A DNA stretch of 5,699 bases from an uncultured Clostridia bacterium (GTDB taxonomy: Bacteria > Bacillota > Clostridia > Oscillospirales > CAG-272). The notes under the pieces were generated by a model, which saw only the letters and a list, made by a program, of their open reading frames with translations, was not told the origin of the DNA and ran no database searches. Position numbers and translations under genes: made by a program. The number at the start of each line of letters is the position of its first letter. Within the stretch, counting starts at the first letter, position 1. This document shows positions 5,563 to 5,699 of this stretch, piece after piece. The stretch lies in contig CAMGRB010000107.1 in NCBI GenBank assembly GCA_946061315.1, positions 1 to 5,699 of the forward strand. The letters run 5' to 3'.

Positions 5563-5699
5563 AAGGGGATAGGCGTATTTAGCAAAGACGCGTTGATTTT
5601 ATCGTTTGATATACAAGCCGGTTGTCGAGGCGCCAACCCCTACGGTAGGGCGGGGGCTTGTGTCAAGAGTAACATAGTAAACAATCTGTGTAAAGACAT
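5563..5699. other. Non-coding tail after the operon
   Basis: The stretch has no convincing gene on either strand. The inverted-repeat element at 5613-5661 is the only structure I see. TTGATT at 5593 and TATACA at 5610 look promoter-like but are 11 nt apart, too close for a sigma-70 promoter. A neighbouring gene may begin beyond the window edge. Confidence 0.5.
5613..5661. repeat. Nested inverted-repeat element in the intergenic tail
   Basis: ACAAGCC (5613-5619) pairs with GGCTTGT (5655-5661). Inside are GGTTG (5620-5624) with CAACC (5634-5638), enclosing the palindrome GGCGCC (5629-5634), and CCCT (5638-5641) with AGGG (5647-5650). The outer and first inner stems abut, so a branched fold can be drawn. 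The element is GC-rich compared with its surroundings and has no open reading frame. It resembles, from memory only, dispersed GC-rich intergenic repeats of gut Clostridia genomes. A structured RNA is the other option. Confidence 0.45.

Noticed and set aside
5593..5615. Possible promoter TTGATT ... TATACA
   Set aside because: The spacing between hexamers is 11 nt, far from the 16-18 nt needed, and no gene start follows in the window.
1..5699. CRISPR array, tRNA, rRNA or insertion sequence
   Set aside because: I found no regularly spaced direct repeats, no cloverleaf with tRNA consensus loops and no transposase motifs; nearly all the sequence is accounted for by the operon.

Overview
The window is a tightly packed, single-strand (+) operon segment of nucleotide-sugar and surface-glycan genes, followed by a terminator and a short non-coding tail. 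The moderately AT-rich DNA, the frequent ATA and AGA/AGG codons and the clear GGAG/AAGGAG Shine-Dalgarno sites suggest a Firmicute, most likely a gut-type Clostridia lineage. That taxonomic call is an inference, not a measurement.

Layout: the 3' end of an rfbG-type CDP-glucose 4,6-dehydratase (1-188), rfbH-type CDP-4-keto-6-deoxyglucose 3-dehydrase (190-1506), a GtrA-family membrane protein (1490-1936), an acetohydroxyacid-synthase-like thiamine diphosphate enzyme (1933-3735), an extended short-chain dehydrogenase/reductase (3723-4625) and a GtrB/DPM1-like family 2 glycosyltransferase with two C-terminal membrane helices (4622-5524). The first two genes are separated by 1 nt. All later junctions overlap, by 17, 4, 13 and 4 nt. 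A perfect 9-bp hairpin at 5528-5555 closes the operon. A nested inverted-repeat element lies at 5613-5661.

How the genes may work together: RfbG and RfbH are the classical route from CDP-glucose to CDP-3,6-dideoxy-4-keto-glucose. In abequose, paratose and tyvelose pathways a reductase then acts directly on the C4 ketone. Here a pyruvate-decarboxylating, carbon-ligating enzyme sits between RfbH and the reductase. This is the gene logic of yersiniose biosynthesis in Yersinia, where YerE adds a two-carbon unit to C4 and YerF reduces the side-chain ketone. The best reading is therefore an operon for a 4-C-branched 3,6-dideoxyhexose. The GT2 enzyme and the GtrA protein would load a sugar on undecaprenyl phosphate and help move it across the membrane to decorate an extracytoplasmic polymer. 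The flavin/iron-sulfur reductase partner of RfbH (RfbI/AscD/DdhD), the cytidylyltransferase (RfbF) and a final extracytoplasmic transferase are not in the window.
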